Counted from the first letter of the stretch, positions 11,232-22,296 are shown. The stretch: 64,000 bases of DNA from Distichodus sexfasciatus (GCA_032718565.1 JAVGVS010000045.1:2316168-2380167), one strand, 5' to 3'. The notes: generated by a model from the letters alone, not told the origin. Program-made: numbers and translations.

Positions 11232-12328
11232 ACTCACTTTTGACACTGTGTTGTCTTTTGGTTAATTGCCTGAAGTGTGTCTGTGTGCGTTGAGTTATTT
11301 TAAGGGGAGTCAAGATTTTGAAACTGTTTGTGATGCAACTTGGAGCCAGAGCCACTATTATAAAGTTCAACTGAGATCCATGAGTTTCTTATTCCTCATA
11401 TGTTGTTCATGTCATTCCATTAACTTTGTAATGAACAGGAACAGAGTGCATTTTACTTTACTCGTACAATTTATTTGAAAATACTATTAAATAAGATGTT
11501 GACAGTTTAGTGGCAAAATGAAGAACTTATAATGAAATATAACCTATATAATAAAAGTATTGGTAACGATTTACATTCAGTGCAACTTCATAATGCATTT
11601 ATGATGTATTAAAGATGCATTTATAAGAAGCTTTTAATCATACATTAAATATTCTTAAGGCATCTATTGCAGCTTAAAATGAAAGATATAACAGCGTTAA
11701 TATGCATTAATAACATGCATTGTTATTGTGTTCACAAGCCTGACATAAGCAGTTCAAAAAGGATTTAAGTGCATTATTGAAGATGGTACAGCATGACAGT
11801 TACCTGTATGTTGGCAGCAAATTTAAATTGTTTTATATAATTATTAAATAATAAGTATTGTTGTTGTTGTTGTTATTGTAATAGAAGACGAGTATATAAC
11901 TTTTGATCAAGATTGTTAAAATGACCAAAGCTGATGATGACGATACACCACCAATACGAGTATTATACAAACTGTAAAACATATAAATATTATGAATATT
12001 GATATTATAATATTAACATGTTTTAAGTATTTGCTAACCTATATTAATAATATTTACATATTTTACTAGTTATACAATGCCCATCTTACACTAGGACATT
12101 CTATAAATAGTAAAACATATCATCTAGGTAATGCCAATAATGAATCAAAGGTTTCGGTGTGCCATATATTTCTGTGTAAAACGTACAGAGCTACAGCGCC
12201 ATCTGCTGTTGTTTTCGGGAAGTGACTCGCACTGTGAAGCCGTGCTACTTTGTCATTTCCTGTAAGACGCCGACGGTCCAAACCGAACAACAAGCGTTCA
12301 GGTTTGCTTGTTGTCAGTGCTGAGCACA
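11232..12328. other. abhd5-natd1 intergenic region
   Basis: Very AT-rich. From about 11560 (GGTAACGATTTACATTCAG) to 11760 it reads like a decayed transposon; the wording resembles a common fish repeat start, but I could not define its ends. A short TTG run lies at 11862-11878. GC content rises after 12170 near the natd1 promoter. No gene seen. Confidence 0.45.
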
Positions 12329-13642
12329 ATGTTGTCCCGAAACATCTGCAACAGAAGCACTAAAAATTTACTACAGACAGTTTTCATTCCCAGGTCTCCA
12401 TTTTGCGTTGCAAGCAGCGGGTGGTATCGTGTAAAACACGACAGAGAGCGGCAGTGTTTCACCGTCCAGCTGGAGAACGAAGGTCAGACGTGTGATGTTC
12501 ATCAAAAATGGTGGCGTTTGTACTGTATATTTGCTTAAACTGCTCTTTGCCGTTTTGTTTACGCTGTAGAAGAACCCGCGCTCCTAAAGTACGGTTACCG
12601 GAGTCAGCGGCACGTGCTGCTACTGTCCACGGTAGTCCCGGAGTCATACCGGGGGAGAGGAGTCGCCTCTCTTCTGGCCAAGGTACAATCACACTAGCCT
12701 ACAAGAAATATTACAGTCTGTGTTCTATAACTGATAAACATGTCTCTATATGTACAGTAATGAATGGGTCAGTATCACTATAAAGTGCCTTTGTAGGTCC
12801 CAGTTAGAACCACACACACATTTTCAATATAATGCAAAAATAATGACATCTTGGGCTTTTATAATAAGTGTACAATCTTTCAGGCACTTATTTGTACAAT
12901 GATTAACATCTTAAAGTGGGTTTTCTTAATTTTATTTAATTTCTTTAACTGTGTAGGCGATTTTGGCGTGTCCCAGACACAGCTCTGTAAACATCTATGG
13001 GTGCAGTAAGTGATTCAATTAGAGCTGGACGATTCATGACTCACCCGGGTGAATCACCTGGATCCATTAAATAAATCACGAGTCACAAATCTGAGGTCTC
13101 CATTAACCCGAATCCCCTATCGAGCCCTGACTAAACACCATGACTAAGATATAAACCCCATCAGCACATACGTCTTATAATCATTTCAAACTCATTACAA
13201 GCTCAATACAGTCAAAGTGGCAAGTAGAGCTGCTAAAAATGTCATAACTTACAGTTCGTTTGCACCACCACACTCAAATGAGAGATCCTAAGAAGTTGAA
13301 TCCTCTTCGTAGACTATGAGACTTGTGTCAGTCGAATCAGTAGCGCGGCACGAAGCACACCCATTCATCAGTGAATCACGTGTACTTTCTCCTATAAAAA
13401 ACAAACGATTCACCTGGTGATTTGGCAGAACCGAATATTACAGCTCTAGATTAAATAACACAATAATAATAATTAAAAAATCAATGATCTTGATATGATC
13501 TTTATATCTCCTTCACCCCCCACAGGCAGCACTGGACTTTGTGGTAGAAGAACAATTAAGTGCAAGCATTTATTGTTGGTATATACAAAAATATATAGAT
13601 GAGAATCCACACCACGGATACCAAGCACACATAGAAGATTAG
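12329..13642 (+). CDS. natd1: NATD1-like small GNAT-fold N-acetyltransferase domain protein
   Basis: NATD1 is a single-domain GNAT-family protein; its substrate is not established. Three exons: 12329-12482, 12570-12682 and 13526-13642, with phases 1 and 0. They total 384 nt, 127 residues (human about 113). The family is shown by VKHDRERQCFTVQL, LLKYGYRSQRHVLLL, the acetyl-CoA loop VPESYRGRGVASLLAKAALD and the C-terminal helix segment YCWYIQKYIDENP. The first ~37 residues (MLSRNICNRSTKN...) are extra relative to the human protein. They are rich in Arg/Lys/Ser with no acidic residue, so they could be a mitochondrial presequence; that is inference. An in-frame TTG upstream is not needed. Intron 2 carries a hAT-like insertion at 13020-13448. 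The ATG is the first in the frame and follows a GC-richer promoter-like stretch. Confidence 0.9.
13020..13448. mobile_element. hAT-like miniature element in natd1 intron 2
   Basis: Ends TAGAGCTGGACGATTC and GAATATTACAGCTCTA form terminal inverted repeats. Flanks GATTCAAT (13012-13019) and GATTAAAT (13449-13456) match at 7 of 8 bases. No coding capacity is seen. It lies wholly inside the intron. Confidence 0.85.
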
Positions 13643-14039
13643 ACTTACATTGTGTTGTAATCCCCCACACAGAATCATCACCACATTAGTTAGACAGATG
13701 TAGATTTCTTTTGGAAAGCCATTGAAGATCAATCCTGCCTTGGACAGCTGGGAAGTATGAACAGATCATAAAAGAAAGCATTACAGTGCACATATGGACA
13801 ACCAGCTGGACTGAATGGAAGAAGCAAACCTAAAAATATATATGTTTAACCAAGTTTTGAGGTTGCTGGAGGTTTTCTGATCCCTGTTTTTAATTGTTAC
13901 AAAATGTTTTTTATTGTTTCAGAGTTAATCATAACGTAGAAATATTAAATTATGTCGCTTTATTTAAAATATGTATCATAATAACTTCATTTGGTACACA
14001 AACAAGCACCACTAAAATCACTTAAACTATTATTTGTCT

Positions 14040-14240
14040 AAGACATGCAACCTATTGCAGTGTGAGGTGCTTGTCTACTTGTTTTTGATACTCACACTTA
14101 TTCGGGAGTTCTGTCCCATTTTTTTCATCTGTTTTTTCCCTGTATACTAACATGGAGCTCAGTCTTCGACGCTTTACTGCACAGCCGCCGTTCTTTGCAA
14201 CGCCACTAAATTTGATGTGATTCGAGGGCCCATAAGCCTC
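14040..14240 (+). repeat. Dispersed repeat, family C, copy 1
   Basis: The segment with TTTTTTCCCTGTATACTAACATGGAGCTC..., CGACGCTTTACTGCAC and AATTTGATGTGATTCGAGGG recurs in the same orientation at 61899-62075 inside timp2 intron 1. Similarity is high over about 180 bases. Function and class are unknown; mobile origin is inferred from dispersal. Confidence 0.7.
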
Positions 14241-14430
14241 TTCTTATTTCTGTAACCATCATGACCTTCATCTTTTTCATCATTTTGTTTCTGTGTCTAT
14301 TTTTCCCATAAGAACCCATTCGTTTTCTCCCATTAAGAAAACTGATAAATGCCATAAAGGTAATTTACACCCAACACAGAGATCAAATAATACTAAATTA
14401 TCTGGAAAGTAATAGGAAATATTATAGACT

Positions 14431-15131
14431 GCGTCTGCGCTGCGGCTGCTGGATGACCACTCCGGGCTCTCCTCTGCCTTTTTCTGGGAGGGTACCTCAG
14501 ACTTCTCGGTGGTGTTTCTCCTGGGGGTCCCGGCCCTGGGGGCCTCCGGAGGTCTGGGTCCCGGGTCCCCTCCGTGTCTGCTCCATACCTTGCGGGTCGG
14601 GACTGAGGTTCCCCACACGCACTACTAAACATTTCTATGGAGAAACCTTATGAATTCAAGCGCGCTCACACACACAGGTGTGGACACAAGCATCCACATT
14701 GGTGTAAAAACAGGTGCTCACAGATACACACTGTCTTGATCTGCTATCACTTCAAAATATATTCTGTAATATTTATGTGCGCTGCTCAGTAACATTTAGT
14801 ATTTACTGCGATTCATGCAGATGTTGGTTGTTGCTGCAATTTCTCTGCTGTTGTGTCTCCTGTATTCTATTTTTGTCAGCAGGTATGGAAGCAGAATATC
14901 CTTTTTTTTTTTTTCTCTTCTCTACACTTCTTTTCCTTTCTTTTCTTTCTCTTTCTTTTCCTTCTTCTCCCTTCCTTTCCTTTTTCTCTCCCCCTCTGTT
15001 GCCTCTCTTTTCAACCTTATTTATCCTGTTTAAGTATTTTAATTAATTGGAAAAATAAATAAATGAATAAAGTTGACCTCCGAAGAGGGGGGGGGGTGGC
15101 GGGATCAACAAAAAAAAAAGAAAAAAAAAAA
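14431..15131 (+). mobile_element. Retroposon insertion (5'-truncated non-LTR type) with 17-bp target duplication
   Basis: A ~700-bp segment starts GC-rich (CTGGGGGTCCCGGCCC...), passes through a long pyrimidine tract at 14900-15020 and ends GGCGGGATCAAC followed by poly-A. It is flanked by a perfect repeat AGGAAATATTATAGACT at 14414-14430 and 15132-15148. A 3' poly-A and a target duplication of this length are the marks of LINE-type target-primed insertion. I do not recognise the parent family; no reverse-transcriptase motif remains. Confidence 0.88.
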
Positions 15132-15545
15132 AGGAAATATTATAGACTTAATAAACTGGAAACATAGAAGAAATAAATTATTACCACGAATAACTTTAAA
15201 TATTACCTTACTTTAATTGTTCGTTCATATGGTTATAAACATAGAAAGCTGGATATCTGTACAGTTTAAACATACTCATCTGAATTAAAAATACATTTTT
15301 GATATCAGAAAATGAGAAATCCATTTAAAACCAAACACTCATTTAAACTTTAAAATAAAATTTGAGTTAACCCTTTTAATGATTTCATGCAAGACTTCAG
15401 AAACTACTGATGGTTGTCCAATAAAATGGATGCTGTGCATATAAGGGTTAACTGACAAATATAAATATATTATTATAGAGTAGACGGTAAACAACACTTT
15501 ACATAGAAATACAAATGCATTACATGATTAATGCAGTCATATGTT

Positions 15546-16029
15546 CAGGGCTGCACAATATATCGTTTCAGCATCTTCATTGTGGTGGGCATGTGCAATA
15601 GTCACATGGTGAGAGTGAGATGTGCAGTGTCAAATAGAATCAAACATGTCATGCTGCAACTTTCTGCAGTCTGTCTTTTCTGATATAAAATAATCAAATT
15701 TAAGTGATTGGATAAAGTTGTTCACAATCAAAAAAAAAAGGTTTTGAGTAAAAAAGTTTTAATCTCTGCACTTCCATGAAAATTACCCAAATCATTCTAG
15801 AACGACCAGTTCTTCTTCGATGGAGCTATTCAAGTTACAGCTTCAGTCAAACTCTTTTATGCATGAATTATGGACCAGTAAGTAAAAAGTCGTTGGTTTC
15901 CACCATGGTGTTGTATAGTTGGATACCATGTACGAAATTGTAAAAAATAGTCATGCATATTTTCAATCAGAATATGAATCACAGATAAAATATTGCAATG
16001 TCAATCATTATCAACATCGTGCAGCCCTA
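15546..16029. mobile_element. hAT-like miniature element
   Basis: Ends CAGGGCTGCACAATATATCG and ATCAACATCGTGCAGCCCTA are inverted repeats. Flanks CATATGTT and CACATTTG agree at only 5 of 8 positions, so the insertion is older or its ends are a base or two off. No transposase frame. Confidence 0.7.
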
Positions 16030-16265
16030 CACATTTGTATAAATCCTTTGCATTGTCTGACATGAAATTATATGTTTATATTAAATATAGTCAGCCCTGC
16101 TGAGTTCCTACATAATTTCTCTGAACTTACTATAGGTATAGCTTCAATACATCTTCTCTGAATTTTAACGTTAAATAAACTTCCCTATTATATCAGACCA
16201 CTATCACGTAGGTCTGAGGGTCAGTGGGGTGTAAATCCCAAGTTTCATTACAATACAGTATTCAT

Positions 16266-16773
16266 TAGGGGGGCACGATTCAGAAAATTTCACAATTCAA
16301 TTCCGATTCTTGAGGTCACGATTCACTTTAAAATCAATTAAGAGTTCATAAGTGATTCACGATTCACAGTTCAATACATAGATGTATTTGTTTCCAGATT
16401 GCTGTTTTGAGTTACTTTTGACTGTGGCAGATCAACAAAAAAAATCACACTGAATCAAATATACTTTACTAAACGTAATGCATATGTGACCCGATCTGCT
16501 GTAATGAGTCGGAAGTCGGCGTTCTATTTATTTAGATACGGGCCGATTATGTTGAAAAACATCGAAAATATCGATTCTTCTTTTTTGGTCTTATATGAAA
16601 GAAAAGGTCTTCAAAATTAATCTGGTCTCCGAAAAGGAAAAAACGATATTTTTGAAGTTTTTCAACATAATCGGCCCGTATCTAAATAAATAGAACGCCG
16701 ACTTCCGACTCATTCCGTCACTCGACAGAAAAAGAATCATGATTCGACTGATTAGATTTTTTGCACATCCCTA
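16266..16773. mobile_element. hAT-like element containing a nested palindromic transposon
   Basis: Outer ends TAGGGGGGCACGATTCAG and TTTTTTGCACATCCCTA are inverted repeats, with flanks GTATTCAT (16258-16265) and ATATTCTT (16774-16781) matching at 6 of 8. A second element with a perfect hairpin (16485-16716) sits inside it, so the outer element is the older one. Confidence 0.75.
16485..16716. mobile_element. Palindromic MITE with perfect 58-bp arms, copy 1
   Basis: Left arm 16503-16560 (AATGAGTCGG...GTTGAAAAAC) and right arm 16657-16714 are exact reverse complements over 58 of 58 bases. Pairing continues imperfectly further inside. The left end extends out to TGTGACCCGATCTGC; the matching right end is missing, so this copy is truncated. 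The second copy at 26743-26917 shows the complete outer ends. Confidence 0.9.
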
Positions 16774-16789
16774 ATATTCTTCAGCTCAG

Positions 16790-17130
16790 TGGACAACGAT
16801 TCAGTGTCTGCCAGTATCACAATGTCTGCTACAATATGATTTTGCTTTGATTCAATTCGGGAAACAACAATTGACATGAGCCATTATCATACGCTGATTT
16901 GAGGCAGTCACTTCCATTCATATCAAATCACTAAACCAGGTAAAATATTTTTATTCCTGAGCTTAACCAGACATTTAAATGATTTTTTTTTCTCTTGTTT
17001 AAGAAAAATAAACATCTGTTACAATATCTATGACATCTGATTGATGTTTTTTAATTTTGGATCGATGCTATGGGCTTGTTGATCGTTAAATCGATATATT
17101 AATGTAGACTGATGTATCGTTACACCCCTA
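16790..17130. mobile_element. Dispersed hAT-like element, family D, copy 1
   Basis: Shares GGACAAC(G/A)ATT, TCTGC(C/T)A(G/A)T and TTGGATCGATGCTAT with 60440-60755. The right end GATGTATCGTTACACCCCTA has the look of a hAT terminus; I could not find a matching left terminus or a target duplication. Confidence 0.6.
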
Positions 17131-17279
17131 CTTGAAGAACTGAGGAGTAGTAGAAAGATTAGCCCAACACTACCCACCTGCTAGAAGGGTTTCTTATTGA
17201 AATATTCCCATTGCCATCTATATTAACACCAGATATACATTATTTTATTTAGGAAAACCCACTGAAGTCAAATAGTCCA

Positions 17280-18350
17280 CTAAGTGCCAGGGCCTCTCCG
17301 TGCTCTCGCCCTTCGGATCCACTGTCCTGTGTTAGAACCTCTCGCAATGATCCGGCCCGGGGCCGTCCGAGTCGGGACCCTCGGGGCCGGCTTCCTCGGG
17401 GCAGCGAGTGGCAAGATCTTGGGTGGCTTTTCCGCCTGGAGGTCATCCACAAAGCTTTCCACCTTGTCAAAGTTGCTGGTGAGTTTCGCCAAGTTGTCCT
17501 TCAAGGTGTTGAACTGTTTGTAGAGGTCACCCACTGCATCAGACAGGTGCTGAATCCTGGACACACGTCAGACCCAATAAGCATAGTCACGTTAAGTGAA
17601 ATTCCAAACAGCCAAGTTCCTGCACATCATTACGGTGCCATGTCTGATGTAAGAGGCTCTTACGTAAGTTCAGGGATTTTTTTCCTGCATAAAGACGTGG
17701 CTCAAATATAAGGAAAGGAAAGAGTCACAGTTCAAAAACGTTTGGCATTTTGACTTGAAATGATTTCATGGTTCAGTAAAGGTTCTTGCAAGAAACAACA
17801 CTGATTTCACGAATAAACACAATCAGTAACTGACTCATTGTGCTGATTCACATTCCTTGATAAATCTTCAGCTTGCATGCAATTTACCAATCAAGTTTTT
17901 TATATTTTCTTTTTTTGTTCATGCTCACCTCACGTACTCTGGTAAGACCGAAGCATGGTCATTGACCAAAAGATCCTTCACCTGGTGCATTATCGCATAT
18001 TTCCAGTTGTCCAGCACGAGGGTCAAGTTAGAGCAACTTTTGCCATTTGTTTTGTCTGTGAAAAGGGAGGAGATGTTTTTGATGAAATAATTATGACTCA
18101 ACATTATGTCAATCAGAATTGCAGGTTGCAGTGAGATAATTAATTTGTTAACTGTAACTTTTGAACATAGTTAAACCATAGCTTAAAACTTTGTCATAGA
18201 ATTTTCCCAATATTCCACCACGCTGTCAATTATGAAAAAATGAGACGTGTAACCTCTGTGCTCCCATGTCTCCTGAGTCGACTTCTTCTGAGCGACACAC
18301 AGCGACACCAGCGATAGCAGGGCCAGAGCCCTCTTCATTCTCACCTTCAT
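17280..18350 (-). CDS. Small secreted coiled-coil protein, unrecognised
   Basis: I do not recognise this gene. Three exons on the minus strand, 18350-18254, 18055-17929 and 17556-17280, join with phases 1 and 2 into 501 nt, 166 residues plus stop. The N-terminus MKVRMKRALALLSLVSLCVA is a signal peptide, likely cut before QKKS. The mature part has one cysteine and one N-glycosylation sequon (CSNLT, about residues 40-44), an aromatic helix (LDNWKYAIMHQVKDLL), then a heptad-like region (residues 76-115, IQHLSDAVGDLYKQ...FVDDL) that should form a coiled coil. The C-terminal third is Pro/Arg-rich and basic, ending RARARRGPGT. The spliced frame, signal peptide and clean donor/acceptor sites argue strongly that it is real. 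The shape would suit a small secreted or matrix factor; function is unknown. Confidence 0.8.
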
Positions 18351-18804
18351 CAGCAAAGCAACAGTGAGGTCATTTAAATTATGGAATCGGTGTAATGGAA
18401 GTCAATACAAACGATATGATTTAAGCAGACCGGGTCAGATCTCTCTCGTAGGTGCTCGTTCCAGCTGCTCAGCAGTAACATGTGTTGCACATGTTTTACT
18501 AGAAAAACATACAGATTTTTTTCCCTAAAAACTAAATTAAGAGGATTTGTCTGAAAATAAAATATAGTATCCGGAGGTCATAACAATCAACTTCTGTCAT
18601 TCTATTTTCTGCTAAAATCTTTTTGACCAGTTTTGTTGAGAACCTCATGCAGTCAAATAAATCTGAATTTCTTCACCTAATTTGGCTGCTCTTAAAGTTT
18701 GAAAAGAGTTCATTAGAGATCTATTCTGACCTCAGTGAGGGTGAATGTAATGATTTTAGAGTGATACAACAATAGACCCAGAGAATGCTGCTGTAGCAAA
18801 ATAC

Positions 18805-18916
18805 CTGATGTGGTTTCACGGCTGCGTTTTCCTCTAATCGTTGATATCCGAGCCCCGGATTAATCCAGCTGTGTGGTTACAGTGAGGAAACATGTCTGAA
18901 TTCGCTCTCTTATATC
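18805..18916 (-). promoter_or_regulatory. Putative promoter and 5' UTR exon of the secreted-protein gene
   Basis: On the minus strand a TATA-like ATATAAG lies at 18915-18909. About 25-30 bases downstream a non-coding exon could begin, ending at 18805 with the donor CAG|GTATTT. The next acceptor would lie just upstream of the ATG at 18350. Inferred from signals only. Confidence 0.4.
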
Positions 18917-18919
18917 AAC

Positions 18920-19405
18920 ATCCAAATCCTAAAGCCATCCCTCAACCTGCTCCCGCCTCCAGAAGTGGACTGAGTGAGAAGAAAAGAGAGCTTAAAAATA
19001 CCGAAGTGAATTCATATATGCAGTATGAATGTAATGCTGGATTTTAGAAGGAGAAATTGTAATATTTTGAAAGAAGGCAATTCTGCTATCTCTAGTACTA
19101 TCTCTTCTTTCCTATCAAAGTTTGGACCAAGCCAATTTGGACACACATTCAAATTTTCATCAATTAATGATGGAGGTGCCGTCATGAGATCATAGTTTTC
19201 TTACATTGCAAACATGGTGGTAAACTATTCCACAGCTTTGAGTCATAAACTGAAAAGACAAGTACCTTTAATCAAGAACTGGAGAACATCCAGGAGAAGA
19301 TCATGTCATGGACCTCAATGCTCTGGAGGAATGTTTGCTGTGGAGGAGATTTGCACATGTAGGACGGTACCAAACCGTGAATACCAATATGACATGAAAT
19401 TGCAG
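18920..19405. other. Intergenic, nothing recognised
   Basis: No domain-bearing frame, RNA or clear repeat was seen here. Confidence 0.4.
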
Positions 19406-19424
19406 TCTTCTAAAAACAGCAACT

Positions 19425-19775
19425 TGGTGTTAAGGGCCTTAGTTAGGGATCAGAGCCTTAATTAGGGCTGGTTTCAGCCAGGGTCTTGAGGGTTCTGATC
19501 AGGGTTGATGTCATCAACTTGGCGTTAAGGGTCTTGATCAGGGCTGGTTTCAGCAACTTGGTGTTAAGAGTTTTAATTAGGGCTGGTTTTCAGCAAAGTT
19601 GGTTACAACAACTTGAGATTAAGGCTCTTGATTACAGGGTTGGTTACAGCAACTTGAGATTAACTGTCTAGGCGAGTTGGGGTTAAGATTCGTAATTAGG
19701 ACTGGTTTCAGCAGTTTGGGGTTAAGCGTCTTGATGTGGACTGGTTTCAGCAACTTGGAGTTCAGAGTCTTGCCC
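19425..19775. repeat. Degenerate ~40-bp minisatellite
   Basis: The phrase GGGCTGGTTTCAGCAACTTGG, then TGTTAAGGGTCTTGAT, recurs about eight times with substitutions and small indels. The same array makes the repetitive peptide pattern RVLIRAGFSNLVL in one frame, which is not a gene. Confidence 0.8.
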
Positions 19776-21175
19776 GGGAGTGCTCACCACAGTGGATTTA
19801 AAGCATTCCTGGGATTCAAACCCCAACACTTATGGGCACCAACACAGAATTTCTCCAACAACACAGAGGTGGTGAAGAATCATATCTTTCCCGGCATTTG
19901 TCCCAGGCTCAGATCCAGTGGAGAAGCGTTTGATGTAACAGCGCCACATCAGTGAGGCATTCCAGCCTCTTGCTGTAATGGTCTGTGGGCCATCTGGGTC
20001 TTTGTGGAGAGCCTAAGTAGCCATCGTTCCTCCTTAAACCAGAGAGAGCATGCGGCAGACCCAGACCCTGCAAACCGACTGCCTTTGCCATGCTCCATAG
20101 ACTCGTAAAAATGCAACCCGACGGTTTATTCAGCCAGTAAAAGAGAGCAATAACAACTTCCATCACTATCTGGCAGGGACTGAAGAGCATGTGAAGGACG
20201 ACCGGAGCCAAACTTCATAAAGGGCGGCTCATGGGAGAGAAAGAGTTGCGCAGTTGAGCTGTGCATATGTGTGAAGTTAATGAGTCGGCTTTCGAAGCTA
20301 CTGTGGGTGTAAAGAGTGTGTTTAGATGGTTTAATATTTTCCTTGGAGTAATTTTCACAGGTTTATCTGCACGTCTGCTTTTCATTTATGATGCTGTTAG
20401 TATTCTGAAAGTTTTGCTCAGAAAATAAAGATAATGCATGCAAATGTGTAGCTTCTTTATTATGAGCACTTTAAGATTATAGACGATTTGCTGACCATTT
20501 TCGCAGTTAATTCACCAAACAATGGCCTGACCACAAAAAACGTGACAAAAAATTCTTCTTGGATGGGTATTTTTGGATCAGAGGGTCTAGCACTGAAGTT
20601 AATGTTCCTGACACACCAACATTTCACTTCCATATCAGTGATATTCTTGAATTGAAGGTTTGAAAAATGTTTGTCAGTGCAGACAAAAGTTACTCACTGA
20701 TTTCATTAAACACGTTAACATTGTTTTTTATTGACGAGGCAGAAATAGAAACCAGAACTTTGCTTCGGAACAGATTTCCCCCTGTTCGAATGCACATGTG
20801 AACTTCTGAGCCTGAATTACGTAATGTGAATGTTCTGAACGTGGGCTGAGGCCTTTTTTGGATTATGTCATTCCCAAAGGGTATGTGTTGGAGCAAAGCT
20901 GGTGCGATTACTCAATTCAACTTTGGGAGCAAATAGAGATGCATGTTTTGTAGCAAAACTTTTTTAAGTTTCACTTTTAAAAATATTTTTGGTTAAGATC
21001 CAATGAAACATGACACTAGAATTCAAGCAAATGTTACGCCTGAGTGCCGTATTCTGTTGATGATCATTGGACAGGACAGGTTACATGTTTAAAAATCAGA
21101 TGAATAAAAGTGCAGCAAATAGGAAACTGAAACATAATATGGAGAATTGTACTAACCATTCCTTCAGCTGAGGCC
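19776..21175. other. Intergenic, nothing recognised
   Basis: Read on both strands, this stretch shows only short non-homologous frames. No gene, RNA or clear element boundary was found. Confidence 0.4.
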
Positions 21176-21395
21176 AGGTGGTGGTATAACGGTTAGGGAG
21201 TTGGCCCTGTGATCAGAGTCTTGCCGGTTCAAGTGCCCAACCAGTAAAGGTACCACTGAGGTAATCATGAGCAAGGTACCATCTCCAAGCACTGCTCCCT
21301 GCCCACTGCTTCATGGATGGATCAAATGTAGAGTTCACATTTAGTTGTGTTGTGGTGTGTTCAGAATGACAAGTAATCAATAATAATCACTCACA
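21176..21395 (+). repeat. tRNA-derived SINE, family B
   Basis: Head GTGGTATAACGGTTAGGGAG with CCGGTTCAAGTGC at the B box; body with ACCAGTAAAGGTACCACTGAGG, ATGAGCAAGGTACCATC and a tail ending AAGTAATCAATAATAATCACTC. One of the most complete copies in the window. Confidence 0.8.
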
Positions 21396-21396
21396 G

Positions 21397-21709
21397 CAGG
21401 GTCGGACTGGTAATCGGGCAGATTTTATGGTAATTGGTAATTGGGCTGACGTGCTTTGTGGGCCGATACGTCCTTTTTTAATTAGTTTAACCGGCCCATC
21501 AAACTTGTATATAAATTCATAAATACATAAATTAACATATTGGAAGTATTTAATGTGTCTGCGATTCCTATTTACTAATAAATACATAGCTTTGGTGGTT
21601 TTAAGAAGTAGGAGTTAGTATATATAGATGGGTGGTGCGTGTGACTGTATGTGGTGAGCCGGTCCGGACCAAAATGCCAGGGCCAGGTTTTTGTCTCAGT
21701 CCGATCCTG
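21397..21709. mobile_element. hAT-like element with perfect 8-bp target duplication
   Basis: Ends CAGGGTCGGACTGGTAATCG and CTCAGTCCGATCCTG are inverted repeats. ACTCACAG flanks both sides (21389-21396 and 21710-21717). It inserted at the 3' end of the SINE at 21176-21395. No transposase frame. Confidence 0.9.
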
Positions 21710-22296
21710 ACTCACAGCAGTGGTGTTTTTTTTTTGTTTTTTTTTACTGAGCATGGGATCTCTTTCAATTTCCATCAACAAATGACTGATTTGACAGGGA
21801 ATAAGATGGGGGATAATGGGGGAACAAGAAGAAAAATACCTTATGAGCAACGGTCTTAATGATGGGTTATGGAACCAACAGACATTTTCAAACCCAGATA
21901 CAATGAGTAATGAGGCAGATAAACCCATATGGGAGGATGATACTCATGCTCCAGGTAGCTTTCCAACTAGGAAAACAGAGCCTAATGTAGGTATAACAAG
22001 AAGGACCCAACTGTATAATATAGCATTGAAAATATGTTCTGGAATCTACAGCACCAGGAAATGTTGTTTATCAGGTTAAATATACAAACACACAAATTAA
22101 TATTGTGATGATAGCTTTTTATTTTTTCACCTGAAATATAGAAGAAATAATAAGGTTTAGAAAGTAGGATATAACTTTTCATTTTTAAAATGTAATTCAC
22201 TGTATATGAATGTAACCTAATACTGGTAAAACATGAAATCCACTAAAACATTGATGAGAATAAAGCAAATCTAATTATAAGTACACGTATTAGAAT

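Noticed and set aside
12957..13016. Possible extra natd1 exon after TGTGTAG (GCGATTTTGGCGTGTCC...)
   Set aside because: Joining exon 2 directly to 13526 keeps the phase and the conserved LLAKAALDFV sequence; an extra exon would break the GNAT fold.
14714..15062. Phe/Ser/Leu-rich frames of about 70-110 codons
   Set aside because: These come from the pyrimidine tract of the retroposon at 14431-15131 in all three frames.
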